64,000 nucleotides of DNA from Leptobrachium leishanense (Eukaryota; Chordata; Amphibia; Anura; Megophryidae): the NCBI GenBank assembly GCA_009667805.1, contig CM019069.1, forward strand, positions 50,426,153 through 50,490,152. Direction: 5' to 3'. Below the pieces are notes generated by a model that was not told where the DNA came from, made no database searches, and saw only the letters and a program-made list of their open reading frames with translations. Below, one piece after another: positions 11,990 to 23,310 of this stretch (position 1 is the stretch's first letter; the number at the start of each line of letters is the position of its first letter). The position numbers were made by a program, and so were the translations under genes.

Positions 11990-12900
11990 CAGGGTTATCC
12001 AAAGAGATTCGAATTGCTTGAGAAAGGTAACCGAACGCTGAAAATCAGTGTTCGGTTACCTTTCCTGACCATTCGGCTATCCAGAGAGCAGGCAATTCGC
12101 CAAATCCTGGCGAATTGCCTGAACATACGGTGCCTGTTCGGTCCCTGTTCGAGGGCAGTGAAATCCCCATGAAAAAGCACTGCTTCGGCTATTCAGAGAA
12201 CACAAACCAGCAGTGAAAGGTTCCCCTAATGCCCTGCCATTCGGTGGTTTCATTCGGCAAATTTATTCAGGAGAATCCCATAGGCTTCAATGTTAAAAAT
12301 ATTCCCGTTTTAATTCAATATCTAATAAACCGTTCATTATAAAATTCTGCAGCAAAAAGTCTCTTTATTTATAGATTTTTTAGGATACTTTAAGCATTTT
12401 TCTGAATTTTTTAAAAAAAAATTAAAAGTCCGATTTTTTTTTATTTTTTTTTCAGTTTACTTATTTTTTTTGTAACAGCCCTCTTTATTATCATTCCCTG
12501 GACCTCCTGTGAAAATTTCAGACATTTTCGCTCAGTAGTTTCTTTGCAAACAGCGTTTCTTTTTCCCAGATTCATACAAATGGTTTTTCTAATTTATTCA
12601 CTGCCTCCTCTACGTCACAGCTGCTTCGGCTCTGTGTGATTCGGCTCATGTTCGGCTCCTGTTCGGCTCCTGTTCGGCTTCTTCAAAGGTTAATCCAGAT
12701 GTTTTTGCTTGTTTTCAGCGTGCATTCGGTTAGTTTTCGTCAGGTTTGCGGCAGCTTTTCCCTGCGATTCGGGGACCCTGTGGTGTTTGCTGAATACACC
12801 GCAGGGTCACCGAAATGCAATCGGCAAAAGGAACCGAATTGAAGAGAACGAAAAGTCACCGAACGTGCGGTGACTTTTCGAATCTCTTTGGATAACCCTG
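11990..12900 (+). mobile_element. CAGGGTTATTC family, copy 3, inside Tc1
   Basis: 911 bp with ends CAGGGTTATCCAAAGAG and CTCTTTGGATAACCCTG, flanked by TAA (11987-11989 and 12901-12903). The two ends carry matching changes (ATCC/GGAT), so the inverted repeat is still perfect. Subterminal palindromes occur at about 12025-12062 and 12850-12880. Sits upstream of the Tc1 transposase start. Confidence 0.93.
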
Positions 12901-13204
12901 TAAGTGAACTTCTCTCCTTTTTATCTGCTTTCAGGTGTGATTTTTATATTGCCCACACCTGATACTTGCCCCAGGTGAGTTTACAGGAGCATCACATGCT
13001 TGAAACAATCTTATTTATCCACAATTTTGAAAGGGTGCCAAGAATTTTGCTTTTTTTCCTCCCTTTTTTTGTTTTGTTCCAATACACACAAAGGGAATAA
13101 ACATGTGTATAGCAAAACATGTGTTACTGCAATACTTTTCTGTGAGAAATACTTGATTTTCTGGAAAAATTTCTTGGGTGCCAACAATTTTGGCCATGAC
13201 TGTA

Positions 13205-14014
13205 TAAACCCTAAAATATACCTACCACGGGTACATTTTTAGCACGTATTTAATCCAATTTATTAGTAGGCGTTCTGCGTTCTTATAGTCCCATGTTAGA
13301 AAATACATTTCGTCCTATTCATAGCCATAATAACATATTATTTGGTACGGAATCTACGCTATTACCGATTTATCGCAAATATTCTGCTGAATCGGCACTG
13401 GCTAGATTGTTAAAATAAGTTCAGGTTCGGGTCAAAAGGCTAATAGAAAAAAAAAGTTTTTATTTGTCATTTGGACCACTTTATTGTACAGCACAGGACG
13501 GTTGTATTTCTTGGTGCTATCAGTACCTAAGTCTAAACAGCTCGTCTCTAGTTGCCTTTTCGTTAATAATGTTCCACTTCTTGGTTTCGGATCAAAATAT
13601 TGTCATACTGTCCAGTAATTTATATCTTTGCTATATTGTGGAGCCAGATAGCTGTGGAATTGAACTACACAGGCAGGGGAAGTTAAAAGGCTGATTCGTA
13701 AAAATGTTCAAATTAAAATTGACAGACAAATCTTTTTTGTTTTATGGGCTGCTCGCACGGGCAGCAGAAGAAAGCAACAGTTTGGTCTCTTTTGACCCAT
13801 ATTCTTCCTCTGAGCCTTTTTAAATGGGTTATACTGGATGAGCGTCTCTTATTGAAAAGCTGTTTGACTGATACAGACTTGGCCGGGCTGTTTGTGTAAC
13901 TGTTCTCTAAAGTCCTCTCTAAACTGACTGCTTTTCTGCACTTACTGTTCTCGGAGTATTCGGCTTTTTGGGAGAACCTGAGCGTAACCCTTCTGCTGCG
14001 GTAAGAAACCCTTT
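13205..14014. other. No gene recognised
   Basis: AT-rich unique-looking DNA. A reverse-strand open frame reaching into 14312 crosses into the adjacent element and has no recognisable domain. Confidence 0.5.
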
Positions 14015-14719
14015 GGGCTCTATTACATTCTCCGCGCAAATTCGTACGCGCAGCGCATTTTTTTTTGCGCGCAGCGTTAAACGTTAACGTGCGTAAATTA
14101 ACGCTGGTATTACGATCCGAGCGCATTTTTTCATCCGTCAAAAAATATCGCGCGTAAAAAAAACGTGCGCGCATTAACATTGCGCTCAGAAATCCGTGGG
14201 CAGACTGTTTTTTCAGCCAATCAGAATTCAGAACCACAATTGTCCGTTCAGTTTTTGTGCCTGCCAAAATCATTCTGAGTATATATGCTGCAGCAATAAT
14301 TAAAACACGCACAACCTCTCTATTTTATTGTTTGGGTATGTGTAGAATGTGTAACTGTACTATGCTGTATTTTTTTTTTCCTGCTGGTGTATTTGGTTTC
14401 GGCCAGGACGTTCAGATTTTCCATTAACACCATCTTTTAAAAGACGTTAAAATCATGCTCGCAAACGTCGTTCGTAAAAAGTTGCACATCGATTGTAATA
14501 CCATCCGCGTACCAGCACACGAACGCATTTGCACTCACAATGTTAAATATGGGATGCGCGCACGAACTTGTGTTCGCGCAGGGTCACTCGCGTTAGATGT
14601 TAACAAGCATCGTATGCACGAACATCGTAATACGACGTTCAGCGCAACGGCTTTTGCCCCTCGCGTTAATGCGTTTTTGCGCACGCGCACATTTTTGCGC
14701 CAAGAGTGTAAAAGTGCCC
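14015..14719 (+). mobile_element. GGGCTCTATTA-ended element, copy A
   Basis: 705 bp. Starts GGGCTCTATTACATTCT and ends AAGAGTGTAAAAGTGCCC, flanked by TTT on both sides. The outer ~250 bp on each side are rich in CpG and cgcg/ttaacg motifs; the core is AT-rich (tattttattgtttgggtatg). Copies B and C have the same ends with TGT duplications. No transposase; superfamily not assigned. Confidence 0.85.
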
Positions 14720-14992
14720 TTTGAGGGGTGCCATTAGTTTTTTCTTTTCCTAGAAACAGGCGTATTATTTATAATTAATCTTTACAAATATATCAATATT
14801 TTCCTTCTTATCGTTATAGTAACCATTTTATCTTTTTTATATGGCCGAGCAGTCAATCCGGGCTGTTAATACCGAAGTGTAGTATTGGCGCTCATGTATG
14901 GGCTTTAAAAAAAAAACAACTTATTTTAACAATTTACTTTTCCCTCCGAACCTAGGGTTGTCAGGTGATCAGAAGGACTAAGAGAAAACTGT

Positions 14993-15718
14993 GGGCTCTA
15001 TTAAATTCTTCGCGCAAACATTAACGCGTGCGCAAAAACGCATTAACGCGAGGGGAAAAACCCTTTGAGCAAAACGTTGTATTACAATGTCCGCGCAAAA
15101 AATGTGCGTTAACGTCTACCGCTGGTGAACCTGCGCGAGCGTAATGTACGTTGCGCGTCCTATACTTAACATTGTGAGCGCAAATGCGTTTGTGCGCTGG
15201 TATGCGGATGGTATTACAATCTATGCGCAAATTTTAACGGACAACGTTTGCGCGCATAATTTTAATGTCTTTTAAAAGCTGGTGTTAACGGCAAATCTGA
15301 ACGTCCTGGCCGAAACCAAATACACCAGCCCAAAAAAAAAAATACAGCAAAGTATAGTTACACATTCTACACATACCCAAACAATAAAATTGAGAAGCTG
15401 TGCGTGTTTTTATTATTGCTGCAGCATATATGCTCAGATTGATTTTGACAGGCGCAAAAACTGAACGGGAGACAATTGTGGTTCTTAATTCTGATGGGCT
15501 GAATTGCGTGAAAAAACAGTCCGCACACCAATTTCTGAGCGCAACGTTAATGCGCGCGCGTTTTTGCGCGTCTTTTTTACGCGCTTTATTTTTTGACGGA
15601 TGACAAAATGCGCTCGGATTTTAATACCAGCGTTAATTTACGCGCGTTAACTTTTAACGCTTCGCGCACAAATTAACGCGCTGCGCGTGCGATTTGCACA
15701 AAGAATTTAATAGAGCCC
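14993..15718 (-). mobile_element. GGGCTCTATTA-ended element, copy B (reversed)
   Basis: 726 bp, ends GGGCTCTATTAAATTCTTC and GAATTTAATAGAGCCC, flanked by TGT (14990-14992, 15719-15721). Opposite to copy A, so A and B form an inverted pair about 270 bp apart. Its core keeps the uninterrupted gaattaagaaccac site (reverse strand) that is split by a TTAA insertion in copy C. Confidence 0.9.
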
Positions 15719-15789
15719 TGTGTGTCATGTGGAGGCATGGAAGAGTTCCTTGTTCTCAAGCTGAACCATTATTAATGGCCCCTATACAC

Positions 15790-16170
15790 AGTATATTGTA
15801 CAGTAAAGAGGTGCTAGGGTTCTCGGCTTGAGACAGTATTCCTAAAGGAATACCAGCTCTCAGAGCCTGGCGTTACATTTTCCTTATATTTAAATAGCCC
15901 CAAAAAATCTGTACTTACCCCTGATCCCGAGGTGCAGAGGGCAGTGCGATCTGATACATCCTCTGACTGCGAGGATCGGAACACTGGATCAAATATGTCC
16001 CTTTGTCCTTCCACTGAATCGCTGTGGCCCTGCATACACAAGGAGGTTGCGCTTGGCTCCATAGAGTCTTATGGCCTGTACGAGCCGATACTAGCAGTGG
16101 TGCATGGTGCTGGTATCTGTTTGCTACTCCTAGATATTCCGACTCTACACAGCAATTCAATTAGAATAAA
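15790..16170. repeat. Possible GC-richer MITE, M5 type
   Basis: Contains blocks (ctgatcccgaggtgcagagg, ggctccatagagtcttatgg) resembling those at 41.0-41.3, 48.8-49.1 and 53.4-53.8 kb. No clear ends. Open frames here look incidental. Confidence 0.4.
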
Positions 16171-16171
16171 G

Positions 16172-16907
16172 GCCTCGCTTTAATTCAGGCCAATATCTGA
16201 AACTGGGACCCTTTTTTGCCTTATTTCAGCAATTTTTTGGCCAGGAGATTCAAATTTCTATTTCCGATAAGACTTCGGATTGAATATCGGATCTCGCGGC
16301 TATACTTTTTAAAGGAAATATTGGCTTTTGCGATTCGATTTGAATTTATCAGTATGCCTATTTCTGAAAAAATTACTAAGGCTTAAAAAGTGTCGATAAA
16401 TGGATTTTCAAGAAGAAAACTAGAGTTTTACCGGCTGGATGGAGTAGAGGTAATGTCACTGCTCTGCATGGAGAGAGCCTGTGGAGTCATGGGTTCAATC
16501 CCAGCGAGCAACCTCTCCAGTAAGTGTCCTTGGCAAGACACCTAACGGTACATACTCGCCACCCAGGACATACTTGAAAACGAGAGAAATCTCAATGTAT
16601 CCTTCCTGGTAAAATCCTTTCACAAAAAAAAAATTAAGGCTGAAATCTTCGTTTAAACATTGGAATTTTCTAATAGACACACTTAAAGGTGTAAACCTGT
16701 AGATTGCTGGCCAAACATAAGCTCTTTCGAGCGGTTTTCCGGCTAACTTTTTTCTTTGGACCAGCTGCATTTTTCGAATATTGTCTTGGGCAGAATTTTC
16801 TTAACGGAATCAAATGATTTTTATTTTTTAGTTTTTAAAAATCGTCCACGAGCAGACAATATATTTTTTTTTTATAAATCGGCCAATGGAATTAAATCAA
16901 GCCCATA
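16172..16907 (+). repeat. Dispersed repeat with GGGCTTGATTTAATT-like ends, copy 1
   Basis: Left edge ggcctcgctttaattc is answered by gaattaaatcaagcccat at the right. Shares ggagattcaaattt, ggattgaatatcgg and cattggaattt blocks with 25421-26140 and with the interrupted copy from 18473. A SINE lies inside it. Confidence 0.65.
16432..16640 (+). mobile_element. tRNA-type SINE, copy 1
   Basis: Head with an A-box-like tggatggagtagagg and a clear B-box GGTTCAATCCC (about 16492-16502), as in RNA polymerase III tRNA-type promoters. A tRNA-unrelated body follows (agtgtccttggcaagacacc, gagagaaatctcaatgtatcc), ending cctggtaaaatc and an A-rich tail (16622-16632). A second copy lies reversed at 25846-26045. 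The head is not a functional tRNA. Confidence 0.85.
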
Positions 16908-16929
16908 GTTGTCAACTAAGAGTCACTAA

Positions 16930-17830
16930 CAGGGTTATTCAAAGAGCTCCGAATTGTGGCCGAAAGGTAACCGAACGCTGAAATACAGCGTACGTTACCT
17001 TTCCTGGCCATTCGGCTATTCAGAGAGCAGGCAGTTCGCCAAATGTTGGCGAATTGCCTGCACATACGGTGCCTGTTTGGTGCCTGTTCGAGGGCAGTGA
17101 AATCCCCATAGAGAAGCACTGCTTCGTCTATTCAGAGAACACAAACCAGCAGTGAAAAGTTGCTGAAATGCCCTGTCATTCGCTGGTTTCATTCGCCAGG
17201 TTTATTCAGGAGTATCCCATAGGCTTCAATGTTAAAAATATTTCCGTTTCAATTCAATATCTAAAAAACGTTTATTATTTTATTCTGCAGTAAAAAGTCT
17301 CTTTATTTTTTGATTTTTTTAGGATCTTTTAGGCATTTTTCGGGATATTTTGCGAAATTTTTCTTTTACGTTATGTTTTTAAATCATTTTTCTTTTTTCT
17401 GTAACAGCCCTTTTTATTATCATTCATTGGATCTTATATGTAAATGTCAGACATTTTCGTTCTTTAGTTTCTTTGCAAACAGCATTTCACTTTTCAAACA
17501 TTCAAGTGAACTGGTTTTTTTTCACACCATTCGCCTGCGGTGTTGGGTTTTCCCGGCGGCTGCTCTGCGCTGTGATCGGCGGCTGCTCGGGTTTCTCCGG
17601 CGTGTTCGGCGGGGTTAATCCAGATGTTTTCGCGGGATGTGCCTTCGCCAGGTTTTGCGGTGAGTGTTTGTTGGGTTTGCGGCGGCTTTTCCCTGCACTA
17701 CGACGGTGCTGTGGTGCTTGCTGAATACACCGCAGGGTCGCCGAAATGGGATCGCCAAATTGCACCGAATTGTAGAGAACAAAAAGTCACCGAACGTGCG
17801 GTGACTTTTCAATTCTCTTTGAATAACCCT
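16930..17830 (+). mobile_element. CAGGGTTATTC family, copy 4
   Basis: About 0.9 kb with the family ends (the right end lacks its last G), flanked by TAA (16927-16929 and 17831-17833). Carries both subterminal palindromes. Open frames here are matched in other copies only as shared non-coding sequence with stops at differing places. Confidence 0.9.
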
Positions 17831-17833
17831 TAA

Positions 17834-18472
17834 AGGGTTATTGGCTCACACCAATATTTTCTCTTAGCAGCTCCCTGGTACTGACAAGAGTGGAATAGGG
17901 CTCTCCGTAAACCCACAGAAAATTGGAAGAAGAGGATAAGATGGGTCAGAGATTTAAGGAAAACTCAATAGTAGAACTCCCAATGGTGGAATATGGAGTG
18001 GGAACATTAACAAAACACAGTTTTAACAAAACCGAAATATGTTTTAGCTGCAAAGTACTTTTTTTGTTCTTACATTCTTGGTTTTTATTTTTAACCAAAC
18101 TAAAAAGTACTGAAAAAACCTTTGATCAGGACAGGCTATATATATTATTAAGGCAAAAGCTGTCTCATTTAGAACTGTTTGCAGACTCTCAGGGGTAGCA
18201 AAGTTTTCCACTGCTTCCTAACGAGAATCAGTGCTGTGTTAGGAAGTAAATCCGCCGCCTGCGGTCCCTTGTGAGAGCTGCGTTGGTGAAGGATTTGAAG
18301 CCTGTTGTGTAGGATCACAGAGGTTTTAACTATTTGTTTGCCAGATAGAAAAGCAGCACACCGACAACGAAAGAGATTCCCATCTAGAAATATCTCACTA
18401 TATAGTAAACCTTCATCTCTCTCTACAAATTAATCAGGGAATTTTGTTTTGGCCTAATCAACCAAGGGCTCG
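17834..18472. other. No gene recognised
   Basis: Unique-looking DNA. Nothing identifiable. Confidence 0.45.
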
Positions 18473-18672
18473 ATTTAATTATATCAGACTTTTTTTCCAA
18501 AAAGATATTGGCTGCTTGCGACAGATATTTTTTTCGAAATATCGGATGATTCATTTGAAACATTTCAGCAGGAGTCAATAATGGAAATATGCCTCTGGTC
18601 CGACAAAAATCTGCCCGGTAAAACGGCCGTTTAAGCTTATTTTCACCAGCATCATACAGATTTGTACCTTTA

Positions 18673-19099
18673 GGCTGGGGTCAGACCAGCGCACTTTTAA
18701 CGTGCGTTCTGGCGCACATAATTACGGCCGCACTAGCAGCAGATGACGGGCAATGACGGCCAATATACGATGTACGGCCGCACAAAAGTCCGGCCGTGCA
18801 ACGCAAGTGGAATTTGAACGCATTTTTTTGAGAACGCAGAACCGCTAGTACTGACATACTGAGTGCGCAGCTGCGGCATAGCGGCGTGTTTGCGTGATTA
18901 GGAGATGTCAGACGCTGCTAATGTCCGGCCAACATAACGTCCAGACGCAAAAAGAGTTTTATTGACGATCCGTACAAAATCACGCCCGAAAATGCGCGTC
19001 GTCTGACCGTTTTTGCACATTCCGTGAAAAAATACATCAATGCGTTCGGACGCACTTTTTCACGTTCGCGGGGAAAAATGCTTTCGTCTGACCCTAGCC
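18673..19099 (+). mobile_element. Harbinger-like MITE, copy 3
   Basis: 427 bp with ends GGCTGGGGTCAGAC and GTCTGACCCTAGCC, and TTA on both sides (18670-18672, 19100-19102). The best preserved copy. The body is GC-rich with ggccaatatacgatg and cggcgtgtttgcgtg blocks. Confidence 0.93.
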
Positions 19100-19123
19100 T
19101 TAAACATGATTATTAAACATCCA

Positions 19124-19861
19124 GGGCCCTATTACGATCTTAACGCAAACGATAACGGTCACCTGCATGAGCTTTAACGTTTGCTGCGGTATTTACCGCA
19201 TATTACAATCCAAACGCAAACGGGTTAAAAACCCGTTTGCGTTTGGTATCTTGCGCTTCTCTGCGCGAGGTCACTGTACTTTGTGCTCCCTGTGCTTAAC
19301 ATGGGGAGCGCAAAGTGTCAATCAGTGCTGGATTACAAAGTCCCCGTGCTGATTAATGCCTGGCTCTGGTCAGCGAAAAGTTAACCAGAGCCAGAACCCG
19401 GTGTTAACGGATTCCGCTTCTGCAGAATCCGTTAACGCCAACCTTAAAAATAATGAAAAGCATCAGATAATCACCCTCTGTCCCGCGGTCGAGGACTGCG
19501 GCTCCAACCGCCTCCTCCGGCCAGCAGGAGCAGGGAAAGACTGGGAGAAAAAGTCCCCCCAGTCTCTCCCTGCGTATCACTACGCCGACCAGCCGGATCT
19601 CGCGAGGCGAGATCCGGCTGGTCACGTGACCGGCAGGGAGGAACTCAGTGGAGTCCTATGGACTCCAGCGAATGGATGCTCGCGGCTGCTCTCAGCGCTG
19701 CCGCAAGCATCCAGGATTTTACGCTCGGAAACAATGCAGACAGCCTTTTTTGCACCTGCATTGTAATCCAGCGTTAAAACGCGGGCGCAAGGGGGAAAAC
19801 TGCGGGCGCAGTTTTTCCTCCCTTGCGCCCGCGTTTTAACGTAAAGAGTGTAATAGAGCCC
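19124..19861. mobile_element. Hairpin-rich element with GGGCCCTATTA/TAATAGAGCCC ends
   Basis: About 740 bp with ends related to the GGGCTCTATTA family but a different core made of consecutive palindromes: gcaaacgggtt/aacccgtttgc (19215-19242), ctggctctgg/ccagagccag (19361-19393), taacggattc/gaatccgtta (19404-19435), cagccggatctcg/cgagatccggctg (19590-19620), and the long arms cgttaaaacgcgggcgcaag and complement (19773-19841). No target duplication is obvious. Confidence 0.75.
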
Positions 19862-20503
19862 CCGATGTTTAAAAATAGATTTCTGTCTAACTAGCACTCT
19901 CTATTTACCAGTCTGAAAATCCATTGATCAACACCTGTTAGCATTTGAAATTTTTTCGGAAATCGGCAAACGCTAAAAAGTCAAAATGAACCGTTATAGC
20001 CGATCTTTCCATTGAAAAGTGTAACCGCGAGAGCCGATATTCAATCCGAATTGTTATTGGGAATTGAAATGGCGGTAAACCTGCATTTCTTATTACTACG
20101 GAATACAGAGTTCCAATAAGCAATCACCTCATCAAGGTTCATGCGATGGGCTTGAGAAATCCTAATTTTCAATGATGAAAAGGACACTGCTTGGCAGGCC
20201 TAACACAAGAGCCAATTATTAAAATATAACCTTTATTTGTGATAATTAAAATACGATTAAAACTATACACAATATAACACAAATAATGTAATAAAATACA
20301 ATGCGGATTCTGACTAATGTAAGATGATACTAGGGGTGATGTTAATTTCCCCTATTATTTTATAGTATCAATACAAACGGCTTCAGGGCATATCTTTTTA
20401 TTGTTCTCTTTGAATAAATTCACAGAAGGGTGCCAAATATATTAACCCAAACCCTAACCCAAGTCCATCATTAGGGTCTAGACCTGCTCTTTCTATATAT
20501 TGT

Positions 20504-21594
20504 GGGCTCTATTACATTCTGCCTGCAAAAACGCACTCGCAGCATGGTTTTTTTGCGCAAAGCGTTAAACGTTAACACGTGAAAAATAACGGTGGTATTA
20601 CAATCCGTGCACATTTTTTCATCTGTCAAAAAATAAAGCGCGTAAAAAAGACGCGCAAAAACTCACGCGCATTAACGCTGCGTGCAGAAATCGGTGTGCG
20701 GACTGTTTTTTCACGCGATTCGTCCAATCGGAATTAAAGTGACATTAAACCCTCAGATTTTTTAACATAAACCAATACTGTAATGTGTGCCTTTAATGTA
20801 ATCCATGGTTGTTTTCCTTCTCTTTGCTGTTCTTCCTTTTAAATCCGTATCTCTTCTCATGCTGGGGGAGAACTTCCTTTTGCAGCTGGCTGCCACTTCC
20901 TGTAATACTGGCTCAGGTTGCAAACCTATACACAGACACCATGTATCCATTCCAGAGACAAGGCAGTCTGCTGAAACAGGAAGTTCTCCCCTAGCGTGAG
21001 AAGAGATAAGGATTTAAAAGGAAGAGCAGCAAAGAGGAGAACTACCATGGATTACAGTAAACCACACATTACAGTATTGTTTTATGTTAAAAAATCTGAG
21101 GGTTTAATGTCACTTTAAGAACCACAATTGTCTCTCGTTAAGTTTTTGCGCCTGTCAAAATCAATCTGAGTATATATGCTGCAGCAATAATAAAAACATG
21201 CACAACTTCTCCATTTTATTGTTTGGGTATGTGTAGAATGTGCTGTATTTTTTTTTCGGGCTGATGTATTTGGTTTCAGCCAGGACGTTCAGATTTGCCA
21301 TTAACACCAGCTTTTAAAAGACGTTAAAATTATGCGTGCAAACGTTGTCCGTTAAAATTTATGCACAGATTATGATACCATCCGTGTACTAGCGCACAAA
21401 CGCATTTGCACTCACAATGTTAAGTATAGGACGCGCAATGTACATTAAGCTCGCGCAGGGTTCGCGCAGGTTCACCAGTGGTAGACGTTAACGTGCATTT
21501 TTTGCACGGACATTGTAATACGACGTTCTGCGCAAAAGGGTTTTTCCCCTCGCGTTAATGCGTTAACGTTTGCACGAAGAATTTAATAGAGCCC
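20504..21594 (+). mobile_element. GGGCTCTATTA-ended element, copy C
   Basis: Same ends as copies A and B, flanked by TGT (20501-20503, 21595-21597). Same direction as A. It is 1091 bp because a 377 bp TTAA MITE plus its duplication is nested within. Without that it is 710 bp, matching A and B. Confidence 0.92.
20738..21114. mobile_element. TTAA MITE (AGTGACATTAAACC ends)
   Basis: 377 bp between TTAA (20734-20737) and TTAA (21115-21118). Ends AGTGACATTAAACCCTCAG and its exact complement, with arms extending well over 100 bp (aggaagttctcccc against ggggagaacttcct). The empty site gaattaagaaccac survives in copy B of the host element. Long-armed foldback of piggyBac type, non-coding. Confidence 0.93.
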
Positions 21595-22156
21595 TGTTTC
21601 TTCTGGACAGTCTAGTGGAGAGATATCTGGGATTATCAATTACTGTGCCCCTGAGAGTGGTCAAAGACCTTATCTAAATAATCACACATTTGTAAAAGTA
21701 GTGCGTCTCACGTTTTGTAATTAAGAGGCTGATCTATAATCTGATAAATAAGTGTGTAATTGGGTTACAACTGAGCAGCACAGTAATCTTCCTCTTCTTT
21801 ATTGTTGTGATACTAAAGATCAAATGTATTTGGCACCCTTCTGTGAATTTATTCCAAAAGTACAATATAAAGATATTCCCTGAAACCGTTTGTATTGATA
21901 CTATAAAATAATAGGGGAAATTAACATCACCCCTAGTATCATCTTACATTAGTCGGAATCCGCATTGTATTTTATTACATCATTTGTGTTGTATTGTGTA
22001 TAGTTTTAATCGTATTTTAATTATCACGAATAAAGGTTATATTTTAATAATTGGCTCATGTGTTAGGCCTGCCAAGCAGTGTCCTTTTCGTCATTAAACC
22101 TGCATTTGAAACCAAAAAATGCAGAAAATCGTCAGAAAAAGCCCAAAGTTGATTAA

Positions 22157-22512
22157 CCCCCCCTGGCGGTTTTCCCGAGTGTGTCTCGGAGTTAAAATTC
22201 ACCGCGAGACACACTCGGGCTGTATACATCACCTCTCCCTGCGCTCCCTCGAAGCCCCCCGCAGTCTCCTCCGGCGATCGCAACCTCATACTTCCTGGTT
22301 TCCTTCTCGCGAGGAGGGAACCAGGAAGTATGAGGGTCGCAGGGAGAGGTGATGTATCCAGCGGCATCCCGAGTGTTGCTCTGGGGTTACCGCTTCCAAC
22401 ATAGGAATTTAACCCCAAGACACACTCGGGATACCGCTAGGGGGGGGGGGGCAAAAAAAATAAAGGAACGCTTTTAGACAGGAAATTTTTAAAAAACAGA
22501 CCGCCAGGGAGG
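22157..22512. mobile_element. TTAA MITE (CCCCCCTGGCGGT ends)
   Basis: 356 bp between TTAA (22153-22156) and TTAA (22513-22516). The ends cctggcggt and accgccagg are complementary, and internal palindromes include ccgagtgtgtctcg/cgagacacactcggg and ccaggaagtatgag and complement. Contains a run of 12 G at 22441-22452. piggyBac-type non-autonomous element. Confidence 0.9.
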
Positions 22513-22764
22513 TTAAGTTTTAATCATTTGCTTGTGATGACTGAATATGTTAAAAACCCTTAATGCCTGTTTATTCATGGTTTATTGAATGATTTATACA
22601 TTCAATAAGTTCCTTTTTCCACTAGACCCTGCAAAGCAATGCATTTATTGTCTGATTCATTTGATATTCTTCAGGTGATCGCTTTTTTTTTCCAGGTTAA
22701 TTTTATTGGTAGAGCGCCGTTGTCAGATCTGCTCTAGCCACCACGAACTTTTAAAGTATTTTAA

Positions 22765-22925
22765 ATGATAGAGTTACAAGTATTTATAAAGCGTCAACAA
22801 GTTCCGTAGCGCTGCACAATGGGAGAGACAGATTAACAAATATACAATACACACACAGAACAGTAGGAGAGAGGACCCTGCTCGAGAGTTTACAATCTAA
22901 GAGGTGAGGGGTGACACAGTAGGTG
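22765..22925 (+). repeat. Dispersed repeat with 'tttataaagcg..caac' start, copy 1
   Basis: Shares tatttataaagcg, cgtagcgctgcacaatg and ctcgagagtttacaatctaa with the longer copy at 43396-43773 (tttataaagcgccagcat, gcagcgctgtacaataag, aactcacaatctagga). Family not identified; the second copy begins with an ATT microsatellite, as some LINE or SINE tails do. Confidence 0.65.
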
Positions 22926-23168
22926 ATCCGGGCTGGCTGAGTGTGATACCCCCTTCCAGTGAGTGTCTTGATGGGCTGACTCGGCCTTATGATTTGGAGG
23001 ACTGCAGCTCTTCCAGAAAGCTGTCAATCAGCCCAGGTCAAACTACCTTTCCAGATTCAGGTCAGGAATGCACAGCTCCGTGCATTCCCAATGAGCCAAT
23101 GCTTCTCAATGGAGAAGTCTTATAGCGTTTGTTTTGGGGAATAGCCCTAAAGACTGCATGATCTAGGA

Positions 23169-23310
23169 CAGGGATGTCCAAACTCCGCCCCCAGATGTTC
23201 CTGAACTATATCTCCCAGAAATCTCTGATGTCATTAGAAGGATGGAGAAGCATGGGGGGGGGGGTTGTAGTTCAGGAACATCTGGGAGGGCTGGAGTTTG
23301 GACACCCCTG
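23169..23310 (+). mobile_element. hAT-type MITE
   Basis: 142 bp. Ends CAGGGATGTCCAAACTC and GAGTTTGGACACCCCTG, with internal ccagatgttcctgaacta and complement. Flanks ATCTAGGA (23161-23168) and ATCTAGGG (23311-23318) are an 8 bp duplication with one difference. Confidence 0.9.

Larger units (their letters stand above)
20089..22094. mobile_element. Foldback insertion, Penelope-like architecture, 13 bp target duplication
   Basis: Flanked by a perfect 13 bp direct repeat TAAACCTGCATTT (20076-20088 and 22095-22107). Inside are inverted arms of about 268 bp (20172-20439 and 21828-22094) containing acaataaaggttatat-type sequence and ggcctgccaagcagtgtcc. The left arm is preceded by an ~80 bp one-sided extension (20089-20171). 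The confirmed Penelope-like insertion at 53950-58072 has the same layout (14 bp duplication, ~80 bp extension, inverted arms). No RT or GIY-YIG coding was recognised between the arms, and a GGGCTCTATTA element (20504-21594) fills most of the middle. Assignment to Penelope-like elements rests on layout only. Confidence 0.6.
18473..22150 (-). repeat. Interrupted copy of the GGGCTCGATTTAATT repeat
   Basis: Starts gggctcgatttaatt. The block gcgagagccgatattcaatc (20029-20048) is the reverse complement of the one at 16.28 kb. The repeat is broken by a Harbinger-like MITE (18673-19099), a hairpin-rich element (19124-19861) and a foldback insertion (20089-22094). After the last, aaccaaaaaatgcagaaaatc resembles the continuation in the 16 kb copy. 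Confidence 0.55.

Noticed and set aside
13713..14312. 199-residue minus-strand open frame
   Set aside because: Overlaps the GGGCTCTATTA element, where GC-rich ends give few stops; not kept in copies B and C.
16432..16510. tRNA gene suggested by A/B boxes
   Set aside because: No cloverleaf or anticodon arm can be drawn, and the sequence continues as a SINE body with A-rich tail.
20450..20460. Interstitial telomere repeat (accctaaccc)
   Set aside because: Only about one and a half units; not an array.
21855..21900. Hammerhead motif in the foldback arm (ctgaaaccgtttgtattg)
   Set aside because: A GAAAC..GTTT segment and a short stem I are possible, but no CTGANGA core exists and the other arm reads gaagcc.
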